Shown here: positions 6,586-9,258 of the stretch, one piece after another | Layout of the letters: the number at the start of each line of letters is the position of its first letter | Position numbering within the stretch: position 1 is the stretch's first letter | Assembly: GCA_947259235.1 (NCBI GenBank) | Contig: CAMYLL010000080.1 | Coordinates: 1 to 9,258, forward strand | DNA: 9,258 bases | Source: an uncultured Pseudodesulfovibrio sp. | GTDB taxonomy: Bacteria; Desulfobacterota; Desulfovibrionia; Desulfovibrionales; Desulfovibrionaceae | Direction: 5' to 3' | The notes under the pieces: model-generated | Seen by the model: only the letters and a program-made list of their open reading frames with translations | What the model was told of the DNA's origin: nothing | Database searches by the model: none | Translations under genes and position numbers: made by a program

Positions 6586-7931
6586 TGAATCGTTTTTCAG
6601 CTTTACTGGTCCTTGGCGCGTGGCTTTTCGTCCTTCTGGCTGCGCCTGCGGCGCGAGCCGTCCCGGCACAGCCGGACAACGACCGGCGCACGCCCGTGGT
6701 CCGCGCGGTGCAGGCCACCAGCCCGTCGGTTGTCAACATCACCGTCACCCGGCGCAGCCAGGGGGATGTCCGCTCGCCCTTCGGGGACCCCTTTCTCGAC
6801 CGCTTTTTCGGCTCCATGTACGGCCAGCAGCCGCGCGACTCCCAAAGCCTGGGCTCCGGCGTGATCATCGACGGGGCCAAGGGGCTGGTGCTGACCAACG
6901 CCCACGTCATCTCCGGCGGCGGAGAGATCGCCGTGCGTCTGCTCGACGGGCGTGACTTCGCCGCAGACCTGGTGGGCTCGGACCCGGATTTCGACCTGGC
7001 CGTGCTCAAGCTGCGCAACGGAGCCGGACTGCCCCAGGTATCCATGGGCGATTCCGACGACATCTACATCGGCGAGACCGTCATCGCCATCGGCAACCCC
7101 TTTGGCTACTCGCACACGGTGACAACCGGCGTGGTCTCGGCCCTGAACCGGCCCATGACCACGGACAACGGCGCGTTCGGCAGCTTTATCCAGACCGACG
7201 CGGCCATCAATCCCGGCAACTCGGGCGGACCGCTGCTCAACATCCACGGCGAGCTCATCGGCATCACCACCGCCATCCAGGCCAGGGCCGAGGGCATCGG
7301 CTTTGCCATCCCGGTGAACAAGGCCAAGTTCGTGGTGCACGAGCTGCTGGATTCCGGCCACGTGGCCCCCATCTGGCTGGGCCTCTTCGGCCAGGACGTG
7401 GACCAGGCCACGGCGCGCTATTTCAAGCTCAGGAGCGTCAAGGGGATGCTCGTGTCGGAGGTCCATGCCGACACGCCGGGAGCCAGGGCGGGGATCAAAC
7501 CGGGCGATATCGTCCTGGCCTTCAACGGCGCGCAGATCGCGGGCAAGGACGACTACCTCACCCGGCTCTTCGGCATCACCCGCAGCGAGCGGGTGGTTCT
7601 GACCGTCCAGCGCGACGGCACGCAGCGCGACATCACCTTGAAGCCCCAGGTGCTCGACAAGGGCAAGGCCCTTGAGCTGGTACGCACCCGCTGGGGGTTC
7701 GAGCTGGCGGACCGCAACGGCGGCGGGGCCGAGGTGACCATGGTCAGGCCCGGCAGCCCGGCGGCCCGGCTCGGGCTCCAGCCGGGCGACGTTATCCACC
7801 AGATAGGCAGCCGCAGGCTGGCCTCGGGCATCGACCTGCTCAACGCCTTCCTGCGGAACAGAATGCAAAAGACCGTGCTCATGCGCGTACAGCGCGGGCG
7901 GGGTCTGTATTACGTCAGGCTGACGCTCTAG
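6585..7931 (+). CDS. Periplasmic HtrA/DegQ-type serine protease
   Basis: Periplasmic protease-chaperone of the Do (DegP/DegQ) family that degrades misfolded envelope proteins. It has 448 residues with a signal peptide (1-25, ending AAPAARA). The trypsin-like domain carries a complete triad: H107 (TNAHV), D137 (DFDLAVLK) and S213 (GNSGGPL), with GIGFAIPV at 237-244. Two PDZ domains follow, about 263-350 and 365-446, the usual DegP/DegQ layout. The loop between VTRRSQGD and LGSGVIID is short, more like DegQ than DegP. The reading frame stays open far upstream through htpX, but the true start is the ATG at 6585. That start gives a signal peptide, has GAGGGCGGG about nine bases before it, and overlaps the htpX stop as TAATG. 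Translation is therefore probably coupled to htpX. Family and activity are secure; DegP versus DegQ naming is not. Confidence 0.96.
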   Translation: MNRFSALLVLGAWLFVLLAAPAARAVPAQPDNDRRTPVVRAVQATSPSVVNITVTRRSQGDVRSPFGDPFLDRFFGSMYGQQPRDSQSLGSGVIIDGAKGLVLTNAHVISGGGEIAVRLLDGRDFAADLVGSDPDFDLAVLKLRNGAGLPQVSMGDSDDIYIGETVIAIGNPFGYSHTVTTGVVSALNRPMTTDNGAFGSFIQTDAAINPGNSGGPLLNIHGELIGITTAIQARAEGIGFAIPVNKAKFVVHELLDSGHVAPIWLGLFGQDVDQATARYFKLRSVKGMLVSEVHADTPGARAGIKPGDIVLAFNGAQIAGKDDYLTRLFGITRSERVVLTVQRDGTQRDITLKPQVLDKGKALELVRTRWGFELADRNGGGAEVTMVRPGSPAARLGLQPGDVIHQIGSRRLASGIDLLNAFLRNRMQKTVLMRVQRGRGLYYVRLTL

Positions 7932-7984
7932 CAGGCTGTGGGAAATGGTCGAGTGGTGCATTGCTTCAAAGAGATCGAATCCTT

Positions 7985-8020
7985 GCGTGCGGGAAGCACG
8001 CCTTGGCTTTCGGCTTTTTT
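7985..8020 (+). terminator. Possible terminator after the HtrA-type gene
   Basis: GCGTGC-GGGAA-GCACGC is a perfect 6-bp stem (7985-7990 with 7996-8001), and a run of six Ts lies at 8015-8020. The 13-base gap between stem and T run is longer than in a classic intrinsic terminator, so the call is moderate. Confidence 0.4.
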
Positions 8021-8055
8021 CTCGCCTTGCATCCGAACCTTTATGAACAGCATTG

Positions 8056-8068
8056 AGATACTGTATCT
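8056..8068. repeat. 13-bp palindrome upstream of the methyltransferase gene
   Basis: AGATAC-T-GTATCT is a perfect inverted repeat, flanked by TTG (8053-8055) and CAA (8071-8073), which extend the dyad across a two-base bulge. It lies 64 bases before the methyltransferase ATG in a locally A/T-rich stretch, a position suited to an operator. I see no confident promoter boxes around it. Confidence 0.4.
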
Positions 8069-8131
8069 TTCAACGCACGGCCAATCCTTGGCCCGGCGGT
8101 AAACAAGGGAAACGACACCCGGAGGAGGGTC

Positions 8132-8770
8132 ATGCAGGATCAACGAAGGTACTGGACGGAGCGGGGAAGGGATAAGACCTTCACCACGCCGTTCAGGATG
8201 GACATTTTCTCACACCATGTGGACAAAAAGGCCCGGATACTCGATTTCGGCTGCGGCTATGGCCGGACCCTGGCCGAGCTTGCCGAGGCGGGCTACGACG
8301 ACCTGACCGGGCTGGACTTTTCCGAACCGCTCATAGAGCGGGGGCGGGCGGAACATCCCGACCTCAACCTCATCGCCTATCCCGGCGGCCGGCTTCCGTT
8401 CGATGACAACACCTTTGACGCGGCCCTCATGCTCGGCGTGTTCACCTGCATCATCGAGACCAGGGAACAGGCCGAGACCCTGCTTGAGCTCAAGCGGGTG
8501 CTCAAGCCCGGCGGCCTGCTCTACGTCAACGACTTTCTCCTCAACCGGGACAAGCGGAACCTGGACCGCTACATGCTCGGGCAGGAAAAGTACGGCATCT
8601 ACGGCATTTTCGATGTGGAGGACGGCGGGACCATGCGCCACCACGACCGCAATCACATGGAAGCCCTGTTCTTCGACTTCGAGTCCCTGCTCTTCGAGGA
8701 AACCATCTTCGACACCATGCACGGACACCATTCCGAGGGCTTCCGGTCCCTCATGCGCATCCCCGGCTAG
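8132..8770 (+). CDS. Class I SAM-dependent methyltransferase, substrate unknown
   Basis: A 212-residue methyltransferase of the Methyltransf_11/25 type, cytoplasmic. Motif I is ILDFGCGYGRT (36-46), the SAM-binding glycine loop. The acidic residue at the end of strand 2 is D62 (GLDFS), which should hold the ribose hydroxyls. LPFDDNTFDAAL (88-99) is the strand-4 region, and LKRVLKPGGLLYVND (120-134) is the post-motif III signature. The C-terminal part is unusual in being rich in His and acidic residues (MRHHDRNHMEALFF and DTMHGHHSEG). GGAGGAGGG (8121-8129) directly precedes the ATG and is a strong ribosome binding site. It stands alone, 200 bases after the protease gene, and ends at a strong terminator, so it is probably monocistronic. 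The substrate cannot be inferred; small-molecule methylation is most likely given the lack of extra domains. Confidence 0.9.
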   Translation: MQDQRRYWTERGRDKTFTTPFRMDIFSHHVDKKARILDFGCGYGRTLAELAEAGYDDLTGLDFSEPLIERGRAEHPDLNLIAYPGGRLPFDDNTFDAALMLGVFTCIIETREQAETLLELKRVLKPGGLLYVNDFLLNRDKRNLDRYMLGQEKYGIYGIFDVEDGGTMRHHDRNHMEALFFDFESLLFEETIFDTMHGHHSEGFRSLMRIPG

Positions 8771-8821
8771 GTCCGGGACGCCCTTTTCGGGCCGTGCATG
8801 GCCCCCGTTCCCGAGTGGCAA

Positions 8822-8856
8822 AGCCGCCCGCATCTACAGGTGCGGGCGGTTGTTTT
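8822..8856 (+). terminator. Rho-independent terminator of the methyltransferase gene
   Basis: A perfect 9-bp stem CCGCCCGCA/TGCGGGCGG (8824-8832 with 8841-8849) closes an 8-base loop. It is lengthened by a G-U and an A-U pair and followed by TTGTTTT. It begins 51 bases after the methyltransferase stop codon. Confidence 0.88.
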
Positions 8857-8991
8857 CTGCCCGGGTCAGGCGGGTCCGCGACAGACGGCTTCCGCGACAT
8901 TCGCCACGTCACACACCTTGGCAGAACCCGCTCCAGCGTGAAATGTGCAATGGAATTAACCCGGTGGGAGCAATGGCGAAATGGCCTCCAT

Positions 8992-9006
8992 GCGTCGGTG
9001 CGACGC
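8992..9006. repeat. Perfect 6-bp hairpin GCGTCG-GTG-CGACGC
   Basis: Short perfect inverted repeat with a 3-base loop inside the gene-free stretch. Its right arm can instead pair with GCGTC at 9035-9039, while the next four bases, GCAG (9007-9010), pair with CTGC (9025-9028). Two exclusive folds are therefore possible. Confidence 0.5.
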
Positions 9007-9017
9007 GCAGGACGAGG

Positions 9018-9056
9018 GACGGCTCTGCGAAAATGCGTCAGCGTGTCCGTCTTTTT
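9018..9056 (+). terminator. Weak candidate terminator inside the gene-free stretch
   Basis: GACGG (9018-9022) can pair with CCGTC (9047-9051), which is directly followed by five Ts (9052-9056). The loop is large (24 bases) with only a short inner CTG/CAG pairing, so the hairpin is weak. If real it would end an RNA from the upstream 150 bases. The same CCGTC is needed for the longer-range stem to 9118-9133. Confidence 0.25.
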
Positions 9057-9092
9057 GTGTGAGGCCAACAGCGGTCGCGGGCTCCCCCTGAA

Positions 9093-9109
9093 GCCCCGGA
9101 CTCCGGGGC
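9093..9109. repeat. 17-bp perfect palindrome before ispD
   Basis: GCCCCGGA-C-TCCGGGGC is perfect over 8-base arms and lies about 50 bases before the IspD-family start. An overlapping alternative hairpin pairs GGGCT (9079-9083) with AGCCC (9092-9096), so the two cannot form together. No T run follows on either strand, so it is not a standard terminator. Confidence 0.6.
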
Positions 9110-9159
9110 AAAACCCCAAGACGGGCGGCACGCTGGACTGAAACCCTATGGTGGAGCGT

Positions 9160-9258
9160 ATGAAGCGAAAGAACTACTGCATCCTGCTGGCGGCCGGTTC
9201 CGGCAATCGCATGAAATTTCCCACGCCCAAGCAGTTTCTCAAGATCGCCGGGCGGACG
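9160..9258 (+). CDS. ispD: IspD-family cytidylyltransferase, N-terminal fragment
   Basis: The first 33 codons of a nucleotidyltransferase, cut by the window end. CILLAAGSGNRM (7-18) followed by PTPKQFLKIAGR (21-32) is the CTP-binding N-terminus of IspD (2-C-methyl-D-erythritol 4-phosphate cytidylyltransferase). IspD converts MEP and CTP to CDP-ME in the non-mevalonate isoprenoid pathway, in the cytoplasm. The ATG at 9160 is preferred because GGTGGAG (9150-9156) lies three bases upstream. An in-frame ATG at 9148 would add four residues but has only a weak ribosome binding site. A related sugar-phosphate cytidylyltransferase (TarI-like) has the same N-terminal motif and cannot be excluded. Whether the gene is an IspDF fusion, as in some Proteobacteria, lies outside the window. 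Confidence 0.85.
   Translation, partial: MKRKNYCILLAAGSGNRMKFPTPKQFLKIAGRT

Larger units (their letters stand above)
8858..9147. other. Gene-free stretch dense in inverted repeats, candidate structured RNA or ispD leader
   Basis: These 290 bases hold no open frame with a plausible protein. Instead they contain many complementary segments. TTCGCCA (8900-8906) pairs with TGGCGAA (8974-8980), and GCTCC (8930-8934) with GGAGC (8967-8971). GCGTCG-GTG-CGACGC lies at 8992-9006, and GACGC (9002-9006) can alternatively pair with GCGTC (9035-9039). GCGTGTCCGTCTT (9041-9053) pairs with AAGACGGGCGGCACGC (9118-9133) across a 3-base bulge. The last stem encloses the palindrome at 9093-9109. Bases 8941-8960 are more A/T-rich than their surroundings. 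The sequence does not resemble 6S, SRP, RNase P or tmRNA signatures, nor a common riboswitch core that I recognise. A transcribed RNA is inference from structure only. Confidence 0.35.

Noticed and set aside
5290..7961. Long minus-strand open frames opposite the binding-protein/htpX region (459 codons) and opposite the HtrA-type gene (452 codons).
   Set aside because: Same antisense shadow effect of high GC. No signal peptide, motif or ribosome binding site supports them, and the plus-strand genes are unmistakable.
7928..8143. A 71-codon minus-strand open frame in the gap before the methyltransferase gene.
   Set aside because: No motif and poor codon pattern. It covers a terminator-like hairpin and a palindrome and looks intergenic.
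8866..8890. A GGTCAGG-containing segment recalling the SRP RNA apical loop.
   Set aside because: The required CCGGAAGG/AGCAGCC context is missing and the flanks do not form the SRP helix.
8751..9141. Two overlapping open frames on opposite strands (115 and 126 codons) in the stretch before ispD.
   Set aside because: Both run through the methyltransferase terminator. Their products are Arg/Pro/Gly-rich without recognisable folds, and neither has a convincing ribosome binding site. The inverted repeats explain the sequence better.

Overview
The window looks like chromosomal core sequence from a high-GC, Gram-negative anaerobe or microaerophile. The closest fit by gene content is a Desulfovibrio-type (Desulfovibrionaceae) bacterium. 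The reasons are strong G/C third-position bias, a short-Q-loop cytochrome bd oxidase, a long-type phosphofructokinase with the GGDGT/PKTIDND signature, and periplasmic proteins with Gram-negative signal peptides. The taxonomic assignment is inference; nothing in the window proves it. I found no mobile element, CRISPR array, rRNA or tRNA.

Left part, minus strand (1-4282). Read in the direction of transcription the order is pfk (4282-2957), then cydA (2829-1507) and cydB (1479-427), then a strong intrinsic terminator (400-371), then the first codons of a kup-type potassium transporter (234 to beyond base 1). cydA and cydB form a tight operon encoding the two core subunits of cytochrome bd quinol oxidase. 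All CydA haem ligands and quinol-site residues are recognisable, and no cydX or cydDC is seen. The 127-bp pfk-cydA gap carries a TATACT -10 candidate, an FNR-like half-palindrome and a second small dyad, so cydAB probably has its own regulated promoter.

Middle and right part, plus strand (4391-8770). Divergently from pfk runs a protein-quality and envelope-stress group. It consists of a small heat-shock protein (Hsp20), an orphan periplasmic family-3 solute-binding protein, the membrane metalloprotease HtpX, and a periplasmic HtrA/DegQ serine protease. htpX and the htrA-like gene overlap by one base (TAATG) and are very likely translationally coupled. Upstream of htpX is a candidate heat-shock (sigma-32-like) promoter. 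Together these genes would cover the cytoplasm (Hsp20), inner membrane (HtpX) and periplasm (HtrA) in handling misfolded proteins. A stand-alone class I SAM-dependent methyltransferase follows, with its own strong Shine-Dalgarno sequence and a strong terminator.

Right end (8771-9258). Between the methyltransferase terminator and the start of an IspD-family cytidylyltransferase (start 9160, cut by the window end) lie about 300 bases with no credible gene. This stretch is dense in inverted repeats, some mutually exclusive. It is the least explained part of the window and the best candidate for an undescribed structured RNA or leader element.

Overall the genes are mostly familiar housekeeping and stress genes. 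I do not see a clear new multi-gene system. The points most worth checking are the coupled htpX-htrA pair, the structured leader before ispD, and the cydAB control region.
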